NCBI GenBank assembly: GCA_022376925.1
Contig: JAIOJX010000006.1
Coordinates: forward strand, 55,523,658-55,587,657
Direction of reading: 5' to 3'
DNA length: 64,000 nucleotides
Source: Tragulus kanchil
Lineage: Eukaryota; Chordata; Mammalia; Artiodactyla; Tragulidae
Shown here: positions 24,038-35,028 of the stretch, piece after piece
Layout: each line of letters starts with the position of its first letter
Position numbering within the stretch: the first letter of the stretch is position 1
Program-made: the position numbers and the translations under genes
Notes under the pieces: model-generated
What the model was told of the DNA's origin: nothing
The model's database searches: none
Seen by the model: the letters and a program-made list of their open reading frames with translations, nothing else

Positions 24038-25404
24038 CTCCAGTTATTTTTTTTTTGTTTTTTTGTTTTTTTAAAATTCTTTATTTTAAAGGTTTTACAG
24101 AGTTTTATTGTTCACAGACATGTATGTTCCCAGATCAGTCATATGCATATCCCTGGTCCCCACCTCCCCAGTTCCCCCCATCCCACCCCTCCGGACCATT
24201 GCCCCAAACCATTGTGAGCACTCCTATTCCCTTAGCACAATGACCATAGCTATCTTTTCCACACATGACTGCATAGGTTTCCATGTTACTCCCTCCATGC
24301 CTCCCCTTCCCTATTTCTTCCCCACAATGTCCCTATGTCTATACTCTGTTTTTCCATGAGTTCACTGTGTGTGTTATGAAGACCGTCCTACTAGATTCCA
24401 TATATGTATGTTAGTATACTGTATTTCTCTTTCTCTTTTTGACTTACTTCACTTTTTATAATAGGTTCTAAAGCCAGCCACTTCATTAGGACTGAGTCTT
24501 CTGCATTTCTTTTAACAGCTGAGTAGTATTCCATTGTATATGTGTACCAGCGCTTTTGTATCCATTCATTTGTTGAGGGACATCTAGATTGCTTCCATGT
24601 TCTAGCTATTGTATAGAGAGCTGCAATGAACATTGGGGTACAGGTGCTTCTTTCAGATTTGATTTCATCAGGGTATAAGCCTAAGAGTGAGATTGCTGGG
24701 TTGTAGGGTGCTTCTATTTTTAGTTTTTTAAGGAATCTCCAGACTGTCTTCCATAGAGGCTGTATCAATTTACACTCCCACCAGCAGTGCAGGAGTGTTC
24801 CCTTTTCTCCGCAGCCTCTCCAGCATTTATTGTCAGTCAATTTGTGGATGACGGCCATTCTGACAGGTGTGAGGTGATATCTTATTGTCGTTTTGCTTTG
24901 CATTTCTCTAATTATAAGTGAAGTTGAGATCATTTCATGTGCTTTTGGGCCTTCTGTATGTCGTCTTTGGAGAGGTGTCTGTTTAGGTCCTTTTCCGATT
25001 TTTTGATTGGGTTGTTCATTTTTCCAGTGCTGAGTTGTCTGAGTTGCTTGTAGATTTTGGAGATTAATTCTTTGTTGTTTCATTCGCTATGATTTTCTCC
25101 CACTCTGTGGGCTGTCTGTTCAGCTTTTTTGTGATTTCTTTTGCTGTAAAAAGCTTTTAAATTTCATTAGGTCCCACATGTTCATTTGTCTTTTTAGTTC
25201 TGCTATTTTAGTTGGTGGGTCAGAGAAGATTTTGTTTTGATTGATGTCCTTGAGGATTTTGCCTATATTCTCCTCTAAGAGTTTGATGGTTTCTGGCCTT
25301 ACATTTAAGTCTTTAATCCATTTTGAGTTGATCTTTGTGCGTGGTGTCAGGTATGTTCCAACTTCATTTTTTTGCATGTAGCTGTCCAGTTTTCCCAGCA
25401 CCAC
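24038..25404 (-). mobile_element. L1 LINE 3' part: 3' UTR and ORF2 C-terminus
   Basis: Poly-A tail (plus-strand T run 24047-24072), 3' UTR, then the ORF2 C-terminal region on the minus strand at 24391-25083 (ending near 24391; motifs [17 protein letters not shown] and MEYYSAVKR) and more ORF2 at 25120-25404. It stops at 25404, next to the poly-A tail of the neighbouring L1. CTCCAGTT at 24038-24045 recurs at 35021-35028 beyond the far end of the L1 block. Confidence 0.85.
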
Positions 25405-26077
25405 TTGTTTTTGTTTTTTTTTTTTTTAAACCTTTATTTTACTTTTAACTTTTACAGAGTTTTGTTGTTCACAGACATGCATGTTCTCAGATTAGTCACA
25501 TGTATATCCCCCCCTTCCCTCCCCTCCCGACCATCACACAGCACCCCTGAAGGATCCCTTTTTCTCACAGAGCAATGACCAGAGCTATTTTCTTCACTTA
25601 TGATAGTACAGGCTTTCATGCTACTTCCCTTACGCCTCTCACCCACTGTTCCTTCCCCAAAATGTCCATATGTCCTCTGTCCATGTCTGTCTTTCTGTCG
25701 CTTCACTGCATGTGCCATCATCACCATCCTACTAGATTCCATATATATGTGTTAATATACTGTATTTGTCCTTCTCTTTCTGACTGACTTCACTTTTTAG
25801 GATACGTTCTAGATCCAGCCACCTCATTAGGGCTGATTCTTCTGCATTTCTCTTTACAGCTGTGTAGTATTCCATTGTATATATGTACCAGAGCTTTTGG
25901 ATCCATTCGTTCGTCGATGGGCATCTAGGTTCCTTCCATGTTCTAGCTATTGTATAGAGAGCTGCAATGAACATTGGGGTACAGGTGCTTCTTTCAGTTT
26001 TGATTTCATCAAGGTATAAGCCTAAGAGTGGGATTGCTGGGTCATATGGTGCTTCTATTTTTAGTTTTTTAAGAAAT

Positions 26078-28329
26078 CTCCAGACTGTCTTCCATAGAGG
26101 CTGTATCAATTTACACTCCCACCAGCAATGCAGGAGTGTTCCCTTTTCTCCGCAGCCTCTCCAGCATTTATTGTCTGTCGATTTGTGGATGATGGCCATT
26201 CTGACGGGTGTGAGGTGATATCTCATTGTAGTTTTGATTTGCATTTCTCTAATTATTAGTGAAGTTGAGCATTGTTTCATGTGTTTTTGGGCCATCTGTA
26301 TGTCATCGTTGGAGAGGTGTCTGTTTAGGTCCTTTTCCCATTTTTTGATTGGGTTGTTCGTTTTTCCAGTGCTGAGTTGTCTGAGTTGCTTGTAGATTTT
26401 GGAGATTAATTCTTTGTCTGTTGTCATTTGCTATGATTTTCTCCCACTCTGTGGGCTGTCTATTCAGCTTTTTTGTAATTTCCTTAGCTGTACAAAAGCT
26501 TTTAAGTTTCATTAGGTCTACATGTTCATTTGTCTTTTTAGTTCTGCTATTTCAGTTGGTGGGTCAGAGAAGATTTTGCTTTGATTGATGTCCTTGAGGG
26601 TTTTGCCTATATTCTCCTCTAAGAGTTTGATGGTTTCTGGTCTTACATTTAAGTCTTTAATCCATTTTGAGTTGATCTTTGTGCGTGGTGTCAGGTATGT
26701 TCCAACTTCATTTTTTTGCATGTAGCTGTCCAGTTTTCCCAGCACCACTTGTTGAAGAGGCTGTCTTTGTCCCATTTTATAGTTTTGCCTCCTTTATCAA
26801 AAATAAGGTACCCATAGGTGCGTGGGTTTATCTCTGGGTTCTCGGTGCATGGGTTTATCTCTGGGTTTTCAATCTTGTTCCATTGGTCTATAGTTGTATT
26901 TTTGTGCCAGTACCATACTGTCTTGATGACTGTTGCTTTGTAGTAGAGTCTGAAGTTAGGGAGGCTGATCCCTCCAGCTCCGTTTCTCTCAGGATTGCTT
27001 TGGCTGTTCAAGGTCTTTTGCGTTTCCATATGAACTGTGTTATTCTTTGGTCTAGTTCTGTGAAGAATGTCATTGGAAGTTTGATAGGAATTGCATTGAA
27101 TCTATAGATGACATTTGGTAGTATGGTCATTTTCACAATATTGATTCTTCCGACCCAGGAACATGGAATATCTCTCCATCTGTTTAAGTCTTCTTTAATT
27201 TCTCTCCAGACTGTCTTCCATAGAGGCTGTATCAATTTACACTCCCACCAGCAATGCAGGAGTGTTCCCTTTTCTCCGCAGCCTCTTCAGCATTTATTGT
27301 CTGTCGATTTGTGGATGATGGCCATTCTGACGGGTGTGAGGTGATATCTCATTGTAGTTTTGATTTGCATTTCTCTAATTATTAGTGAAGTTGAGCATTG
27401 TTTCATGTGTTTTTGGGCCATCTGTATGTCATCGTTGGAGAGGTGTCTGTTTAGGTCCTTTTCCCATTTTTTGATTGGGTTGTTCGTTTTTCCAGTGCTG
27501 AGTTGTCTGAGTTGCTTGTAGATTTTGGAGATTAATTCTTTGTCTGTTGTCATTTGCTATGATTTTCTCCCACTCTGTGGGCTGTCTATTCAGCTTTTTT
27601 GTAATTTCCTTAGCTGTACAAAAGCTTTTAAGTTTCATTAGGTCTACATGTTCATTTGTCTTTTTAGTTCTGCTATTTCAGTTGGTGGGTCAGAGAAGAT
27701 TTTGCTTTGATTGATGTCCTTGAGGGTTTTGCCTATATTCTCCTCTAAGAGTTTGATGGTTTCTGGTCTTACATTTAAGTCTTTAATCCATTTTGAGTTG
27801 ATCTTTGTGCGTGGTGTCAGGTATGTTCCAACTTCATTTTTTTGCATGTAGCTGTCCAGTTTTCCCAGCACCACTTGTTGAAGAGGCTGTCTTTGTCCCA
27901 TTTTATAGTTTTGCCTCCTTTGTCAAAAATAAGGTACCCATAGGTGCGTGGGTTTATCTCTGGGTTCTCGGTGCATGGGTTTATCTCTGGGTTTTCAATC
28001 TTGTTCCATTGGTCTATAGTTGTATTTTTGTGCCAGTACCATACTGTCTTGATGACTGTTGCTTTGTAGTAGAGTCTGAAGTTAGGGAGGCTGATCCCTC
28101 CAGCTCCGTTTCTCTCAGGATTGCTTTGGCTGTTCAAGGTCTTTTGCGTTTCCATATGAACTGTGTTATTCTTTGGTCTAGTTCTGTGAAGAATGTCATT
28201 GGAAGTTTGATAGGAATTGCATTGAATCTATAGATGACATTTGGTAGTATGGTCATTTTCACAATATTGATTCTTCCGACCCAGGAACATGGAATATCTC
28301 TCCATCTGTTCAAGTCTTCTTTAATTTCT
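26078..28329 (+). repeat. Tandem duplicated unit: 26078-27203 and 27204-28329
   Basis: Offset exactly 1126 at both ends, with no filler. It repeats about 375 codons of L1 ORF2. Read through the right copy alone, ORF2 order is normal; the repeat breaks it, so the unit was not part of the mobile element. Confidence 0.95.
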
Positions 28330-28847
28330 TTCATGAGTGTCTTGTAATTTTCTGTGTACAATTCTTTTGTTTCTTTTGATTCTTTTGGTTGCAATGGTGA
28401 AGGGGACTGCCTCTTTGATTTCGTTTTCTGATTTTTCATTGTTTGTGTATAGGAATGCCAGTGATTTCTGTGTGTTGACTTTGTATCCTGCGACTTTGCT
28501 GAATTCGTTGATTAACTCTAGGAGCTTTGTAATAGTGTCTTTGGGATTTTCTATGTATAATATCATGTCGTCTGCAAAAAGAGAGAGCTTGACTTCTTCC
28601 TTTCCAATCTGGATTCCTTTGATTTTTTTCTCTTCTCTTATTGCCATTGCTAGAACTTCCAGGACTATGTTGAATAGTAGTGGTGAAAGTGGACACCCCT
28701 GTCTTGTTCCTGATCTTAGAGGGAATGCTTTCAGTTTTTCACCGTTGAGAATAATGTTCACTGTGGGCTTCTCATATATGGCTTTCACTATGTTGAGATA
28801 GGTTCCTTCTATGCCCATTTTCTGCAGAGTTTTTATCATAAATGGAT

Positions 28848-30967
28848 GTTGTACTTTGTCAAAGGCTTTTTCTGCATCTATTGAGATGATCATGTGATTT
28901 TTGTCTCTCAGTTTGTTGATATGGTGTATCACATTGATTGATTTGAGGATGTTGAAGAATCCTTGCATGCCTGGGATGAACCCGACTTGATCGTGATGTA
29001 TGAGTTTTTTGATGTGTTGTTGAATTCTGTTTGCTAGGATTTTGTTGAGGATCTTGACATCTAAGTTCATCAGGGAAATTGGCCTATAGTTTTCCTTTTT
29101 TCTGCTGTCTTTGCCTGGTTTGGGTATCAGGGTGATGGTGGCCTCGTAGAATGTGTTTGGAAGTGTTCCATCCTGTGCAATTTTTTGGAAGAGTTTTAGA
29201 AGGACAGGCATTAGCTCTTCCTTAAATGTTTGGTAGAATTCACTTGTGAAGCCATCTGGCCCTGGGCTTTTATTTTTGGGTAGATTTTTACTCACAGATT
29301 CGATTTCTGAGCTTGTGATTGGGTTTTTCAAAGTTTCTGTTTCTTCCTGGTTGAGTCTTGGGAGATTAATCTTCCCCAAGAAACTGTCCATTTCTTCCAG
29401 TTTGTCCAGTTTGTTGCCATAGAGTTGTTCATAATAGTCTCTTAGAATCCTTTGGATTTCTGCATTATCTGTCGTGATCTCTCCTTTTTCATTTTTGTTT
29501 TTGTTGATCTAGTTCTTTTCTCTTTCTCTTAATGAGTCTGGCTAGTGGCTTGTCAATTTTGTTTACCTTTTCAAAGAACCACATTTTTGTTTTATTTATC
29601 TTTAATATTGTTTCTTTCATTTCTTTCTCCTTTATTTCTGCTCTGGTCTTTATAATTTCTCTTCTTCTGCTGGCTTTGGGGTGTTTTAGTTCTTCTCTTT
29701 CCAATTGTTTTAAGTGGAAGGTTAGGTCATCTGCTTCATATTTTCCTAGTTTCTTGAGGTGGGATTGTATTGCTATAAATTTCCCTCTTACTCTTTTGTG
29801 GTATCTCATAGGTTTTGACGGTCGTATGTTCATTATCATTTTCTTCTAGAAATTTTAAATTTCTTCTCTGATTTGCTCAGTAATCAGTTGGTTTTTAGGT
29901 ATGTGTTGTACTTTGTCAAAGGCTTTTTCTGCATCTATTGAGATGATCATGTGATTTTTGTCTCTCAGTTTGTTGATATGGTGTATCACATTGATTGATT
30001 TGAGGATGTTGAAGAATCCTTGCATGCCTGGGATGAACCCGACTTGATCGTGATGTATGAGTTTTTTGATGTGTTGTTGAATTCTGTTTGCTAGGATTTT
30101 GTTGAGGATCTTGACATCTAAGTTCATCAGGGAAATTGGCCTATAGTTTTCCTTTTTTCTGCTGTCTTTGCCTGGTTTGGGTATCAGGGTGATGGTGGCC
30201 TCGTAGAATGTGTTTGGAAGTGTTCCATCCTGTGCAATTTTTTGGAAGAGTTTTAGAAGGACAGGCATTAGCTCTTCCTTAAATGTTTGGTAGAATTCAC
30301 TTGTGAAGCCATCTGGCCCTGGGCTTTTATTTTTGGGTAGATTTTTACTCACAGATTCGATTTCTGAGCTTGTGATTGGGTTTTTCAAAGTTTCTGTTTC
30401 TTCCTGGTTGAGTCTTGGGAGATTAATCTTCCCCAAGAAACTGTCCATTTCTTCCAGTTTGTCCAGTTTGTTGCCATAGAGTTGTTCATAATAGTCTCTT
30501 AGAATCCTTTGGATTTCTGCATGATCTGTTGTAATCTCTCCTTTTTCATTTTTGATTTTGGTGATCTGGTTCTTCTCTCTCTTTCTCTTGATGAGTCTGG
30601 CTAGTGGCTTGTCAATTTTGTTTACCTTTTCAAAGAACCACATTTTTGTTTTATTTATCTTTAATATTGTTTCTTTCATTTCTTTCTCCTTTATTTCTGC
30701 TCTGGTCTTTATAATTTCTCTTCTTCTGCTGGCTTTGGGGTGTTTTAGTTCTTCTCTTTCCAATTGTTTTAAGTGGAAGGTTAGGTCATCTGCTTCATAT
30801 TTTCCTAGTTTCTTGAGGTGGGATTGTATTGCTATAAATTTCCCTCTTACTCTTTTGTGGTATCTCATAGGTTTTGGACGGTCGTATGTTCATTATCATT
30901 TTCTTCTAGAAATTTTTAAATTTCTTCTCTGATTTGCTCAGTAATCAGTTGGTTTTTTAGGTATGTG
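28848..30967 (+). repeat. Tandem duplicated unit: 28848-29903 and 29904-30967
   Basis: GTTGTACTTTGTC at 28848 recurs at 29904. The copies are nearly identical except for a cluster of about ten differences within 80 bases (29465-29545 against 30515-30600). It repeats the reverse-transcriptase N-terminal half of L1 ORF2, so the open frame 29855-30868 ends artificially after [13 protein letters not shown]. Confidence 0.95.
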
Positions 30968-31729
30968 TTGTTTAATCTCCATGTATTTGTGTTTTTAGCG
31001 GTTTTTTTCCCATAGTTGATCTCTAGTCTCATTGCATTGTGGTCCGAGAAGATAGTTGATATAATTTCAGTTTTCTTGAATTGATTGAGGTTAGATTTGT
31101 GGCCCAAGATGTGGTCTATCCTGGAGAATGTTCCGTGAGCACTTGAGTAGAAAGTGTATTCTTCTGCTTTTGGGTGGAATGTCCTAAAGATATCGATGAG
31201 GTCCATCTTTTCTAGTGTGGCATTTAAAGCTTGTGTTTCTTTATTAATTTTCTGTTTGGATTATCTGTCCATTGGTGTGAGAGGAGTGTTAAAGTCTCCT
31301 ACTATTAATGTGTTATTGTTGATTTCTTCTTTTATGTCTGAAAGTATCTGTCTTATGTATTGAGGTGCCCCTGTGTTGGGTGCGTAGATATTCATGAGTG
31401 TTATGTCTTCCTCTTTGATGGATCCCTTAATCATGATGTAGTGACCTTCCTTGTCCTTTAGAATCTTCTTTACTTTAAAATCTATTTTGTCTGATATGAG
31501 GATTGCTACTCCAGGTTTCTTTTGATTTCCATTTGCATGGAATATCTTTTTCCATCCTCTCACTTTCAGTCTATGAGTTTCTCTAGGTCTGAAGTGGGTC
31601 TCTTGTAAACAGCATATATACGGGTCTTGCTTCTGGATCCATTCAGCCAGCCTGTGTCATTTGGTTGGAGCATTTAATCCATTTACATTCAAAGTAATTA
31701 TTGATATGAATGTTCCTATTGTCATCTTC

Positions 31730-33031
31730 TTAGAAGTTTGGGGTTTGATTTGTAGGACTTCTCCTACTCTTGTATTTATTGGGTATATCAGGTCCTTTAA
31801 CATTTGTTGTAGGGCTGGTTTTGTGGTACAGAATTCTTTTATTTATTTATTTATTTTTTTAAAAGATTTATTTATTTATTTATTTTTAGGGCGGGGGACA
31901 GGTTGGGGAGGGAGAGGAGTGGGCGGATCACTTCTATTGGTGTTTCATTTCTCTGTTTTCATCCGTCTTTGCTCTTTGGCTCCTGTGGGCCTCCCATCGC
32001 GGTGGCGTCTGTCGTCGCAGAGCGCCAGCTCTGGACGCATGCGTCCCAGAGCTCTGGCTCGGTGATTGGACACATCAGTCCAGCCGCTCTACGGCATGTG
32101 GGATCTTCCCAGGCCAGGGATTGAACCGGCACCCCTTGCACTGCAAGGCGGTGTCCTTACCCACTGGACCACCAGGGGAAGCCTCAGAATTCTTTTAGTT
32201 TTTGCTTGTCTGTGAAGCTTTTGACTTCACCATCAATTCTGAATGAGATTCTTGCTGGGTAGGGAAATCTTGGTTGGAGGTTATTCTCTTTTAGCCATTT
32301 AAATGTGTCTTGCCATTCTCTTCTGGCATGCAGGGTTTCTGTTGAAAGATCCACAGTTAAACGTATGGCGTTTCCTTTATATGTTATTTGTTGTTTGCTC
32401 CTAGCCGTGTTTAGTAATCTGTCTTTATATTTAGTCTACATTAGTTTGAATAGAATGTGCCTTGGTGTGTTTCTTCTGGGGTTTATCCTGTATGGAACTC
32501 TTTGTGCTTCTTGGAGTTCATTGACTATTTCCTTTCCCATGCTGGGGAAATTTTCCACTATAACCTCTTCAAGAATTTTTTCATAACCTTTCTTCCCCTC
32601 TTCTTCCTCTGGAACTCCTATAATTCTAATGTTGGTGCGTTTGAGATTGTCCCATAGGTGTTTGCTGCTATCATCAGTTCTTTTAATTCTTCCGGCTTTG
32701 TTCTGTTCTTCAGCACTTATTTCCACCATTCTGTCTTCCAGCTCACTTATCCGTCTTCAGCCTCTGATACTCTACTGTTGAGACCTTCTATAGTATTTTT
32801 CAGTTCAGCAACTGAGTTGATGGTCTCTATTTGCTTATTTTTCATTTCTTGCATGTCTCTTCTCAATGCACTAATTTCCTCTAATATTCTGTTTTCAGTG
32901 TTTTGCATCCTCATTAATATAGCTTTTCTGAATTCTCTTTCAGATAGTTTGTCTATCTCCTCCTCTGTCATTTGAAGCTGTGTTTCTCTATCTTGGTCCT
33001 TCATTTGTGCAGTGTTTCTCTGTCGTTTCAT
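31730..33031 (-). pseudogene. L1 ORF1 (RNA-binding protein), broken by SINE and frameshift
   Basis: Starts at the ATG at 33031. Residues 1-94 (33031-32747) form a charged, heptad-like coiled coil (EISALRRDMQEMKNKQ). A one-base loss near 32750 shifts the frame; the next frame (32729-32436) carries the RRM-like domain (RTNIRIIGVPEEEEG, PRRNTPRHILFK), then a stop. The C-terminal domain continues to 32198, is split by the SINE at 31842-32184, and resumes at 31841. ORF1p trimers coat L1 RNA; this copy cannot make one. Confidence 0.85.
31842..32184 (-). mobile_element. Young tRNA-derived SINE inserted in L1 ORF1
   Basis: The 13-base CAGAATTCTTTTA flanks it at 31829-31841 and 32185-32197. The plus strand starts with a (TTTA)n/T-rich tail to ~31890, then TTTGGCTCCTGTGGGCCTCC, a CpG-rich body (CATCGCGGTGGCGTCTGTCG), and ends with the head CCACCAGGGGAAGCC. 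The high CpG retention suggests recent insertion, later than the L1. Confidence 0.93.
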
Positions 33032-35018
33032 TATTAGGTTAGTTTTTGCTTCTTTGTGTGTGTCTGTGTGTATGGAGTTCTTTTTCCCACCAGGCTTCTT
33101 GGTTGAATTCTCCCTTCCTTTGGGTTTCTGTCTTGTAGAAGGGTTCAGTGGTTTGTGTCTTGGGTGATGTTAGGTCTTGTTTACAGGTGAATAATCTCTA
33201 GTGTTGTATGTTCTTTGATAGTGTGGGGTCTTGGAATCAGGGCTTCTGCTCCATGGATCCTTGGTTTGATGATTGGTCAGGGGGTGTAGGCTCTATGTCT
33301 GGTTTGCTATGGTGTTCCGTGATATTAGTTCACATACTAGCATCTGAGGAACAAGAGGTGTATCCCTGATGGGTGACAGTCATAAAAGCATGCAGATGTT
33401 TTCTAACATAGTCATAAGATATACATACATACACAGCAGTAACCACATCTATCCAGTCTTATAGAGATAAAGCATAGGAAATTTTTCTGGCAAATGACTC
33501 AATCAAAGATGATACTTGCCCACTAAGCTCTGAATTAATTAAAATAGTGCCTGGAAAAATAGATTTGGGGCAAGTTCGTGGCTTGGACTATTTCATTGAA
33601 AACAATTTTTAACTAAGACATGTGTTGGGGGTGAGGAGGAGGAGAGGGTATGGGTAATAAGAAGGAATAGATTCGTCTTGGAAGGATTTTATAGGGTTAC
33701 GTAGCCAAGATTAGTGTGTTGTATTGTTTAGTGCAGCTGGAAGAGAATAGTGGAGACAGGAAGGTAGGAATATTTCTCTAGAAGATAGTGGTAGATAGGA
33801 GGAAGTTTTACATTCAGAGCATAGAGGGAGGAAGCAGTGGCAAAGAGGAAAGAAAATTAGGAGTTTCCAAGAATTAAAATTAAAAAAAATTAAAAATAAA
33901 AAAAAACAATTAAAATTAAAAAGGGAAGAAAAACTTAATAAGAAGAGACAAAAAAAAAAAAAAGAAAAAACCAAACCTGACGGATCAATCAAATAAACAG
34001 AACCGTCCACAACGAATAAACAAAGAAAAAAAGCTAAATACTGTCCCTGGTTTTTATCCTCTCATCTGTCTGGTGGAAGCCAATCTGCTCTCGATGGTAT
34101 TGTCTTGATGATATAGCCTTTCCCTTACAGCACCGGTTGCTATGGTTTCTGTTTTCAGCAAATAATGGCTTTGCTGTAAGCTCAGGTGCTGGCGGGGGCG
34201 GCGGGGTGATCCCAGTTCATTGGGCGGGGGTCCGCGGCGGGTGCAGTCCCGTGTTGGAGGGGGGCGCCCCGGCTCTACCGTGCACCTGCCGGTAGCCTCC
34301 AACACCTGCCCTTCTCCTGGCTTCCTCTGCTGCGGGTGTAGCTATGGGGGTGCACGGGCTCCACCGCCACTGGCGCGTGCGCACTGCCAGTTATGCGTCC
34401 AAGTCCCAAAGGAAGGCACAAGGTTTCCTGTCCGGCTTGAGCCCGGTCCCTGGTCAGCAGTCCGTGAGTGACTTCCTCTCTCCTTTCAGCAAGCCCCCCA
34501 CTGGGAGTGTTTGGACTTACCCAGTGCCAGCCAGAAAGTCGCGATTTTCGCCCGGCCAAACGGCGATTTTCACACTGGGCGCTCCCTCAGGCTCCAGGTC
34601 TCTAGGCAGCACTCTGCGGGGAACTTCCCAATTGCGTTCCACCCGGCCTTGCTCCAATATCCTATCTTCGCAGTGTCTTAATTTCTGCCGGCGGCAATCC
34701 GGGCGGATTCTTGGAATTTTCGTGCTGAGCGCTGCCCTCTCTCCCCCGACGCTCCACTCAGGCCCCCTTTTAGGGCACTTGCTGGCGCGCTCTCGGTCGG
34801 TCTGGTTCGGCGTGGGGGTTAGGATAGAGGGTTCTCAGAAGAGTAGCTCCGGGAAAGTTCTGGCTGTTCACTCTTTTACTGTTGCGGACCTAGGGAATTT
34901 TGTCGTCTAGCGGCAGTTTTGTTGGTGGTGTTTCATTTCTTGATTAGTTCTGGTGATTCTGTTGGGGAGCTGGTGAAATCTTCCCCTCATCCCTCCGCCA
35001 TCTTGGCTCCCTTTTCCA
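33032..35018 (-). promoter_or_regulatory. L1 5' UTR with CpG-rich promoter
   Basis: About 2 kb upstream of ORF1 on the minus strand. The outer part, about 34180-34900, is GC- and CpG-rich on both strands (GGGGTCCGCGGCGGG, GGCGCGCTCTCGG), as in an L1 promoter still little decayed. An A-rich plus-strand run (33870-33975) lies between this and ORF1. The long open stretch on the plus strand at 34344-34910 (188 codons) reflects GC content, not a gene. Confidence 0.75.
34995..35007 (-). promoter_or_regulatory. YY1-type motif at L1 5' end
   Basis: CCGCCATCTTGGC, on the L1 strand GCCAAGATGGCGG, about ten bases from the 5' end. Same motif and place as at 720-732. YY1 binding is inferred. Confidence 0.65.
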
Positions 35019-35028
35019 ATCTCCAGTT

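Larger units (their letters stand above)
25732..31725 (-). pseudogene. L1 ORF2 (endonuclease and reverse transcriptase), broken
   Basis: Begins at the ATG at 31725 and meets an in-frame TGA near 31668, plausibly CpG decay of CGA. Endonuclease sequence is at 31261-31563 (NIYAPNTGAPQYIR, VGDFNTPL) and 30916-31206 (SRIDHILG, SDHNAM). The reverse-transcriptase domain at 28321-29391 (356 aa) holds SIDAEKAFD (170-178), RQGCPLSP (230-237) and the catalytic FADD (272-275). A small deletion with a frameshift follows near 28390. The C-terminal cysteine-rich motif [17 protein letters not shown] lies in 25732-26427. Duplicated units repeat parts of the ORF. Confidence 0.85.
25405..35018 (-). mobile_element. 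Near full-length L1 LINE (5' UTR, ORF1, ORF2, 3' UTR)
   Basis: On the minus strand: 5' end near 35018, ~2 kb 5' UTR, ORF1 from 33031, ORF2 from 31725 to 25732, 3' UTR, and a poly-A tail at 25405-25430. It spans 9.6 kb, but two artefactual repeats (1126 and about 1060 bases) and a 343-base SINE account for 2.5 kb, leaving about 7.1 kb, a normal mammalian L1 length. Both ORFs are broken, so it is not mobile now. The 3' portion may be a separate nested insertion. Confidence 0.85.

Noticed and set aside
24391..27901. Repeated L1 3' part as another overlap artefact
   Set aside because: For 24046-25404 against 25431-26752 the copies have substitution-type divergence and a poly-A tail between them, unlike the overlap repeats; kept as a real L1 pair, distinct from the artefactual unit 26078-28329.
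28321..30868. Reverse-transcriptase open frames of 337 and 356 codons as a cellular RT or retron
   Set aside because: The sequence, motif order, 5' UTR, poly-A tail and ORF1 neighbour make it a degraded mammalian L1; the two frames are overlapping halves created by a duplicated unit.
34344..34910. 188-codon plus-strand open frame in GC-rich DNA
   Set aside because: Lies antisense in the L1 5' UTR; GC-rich DNA has few stops, and no domain is visible.
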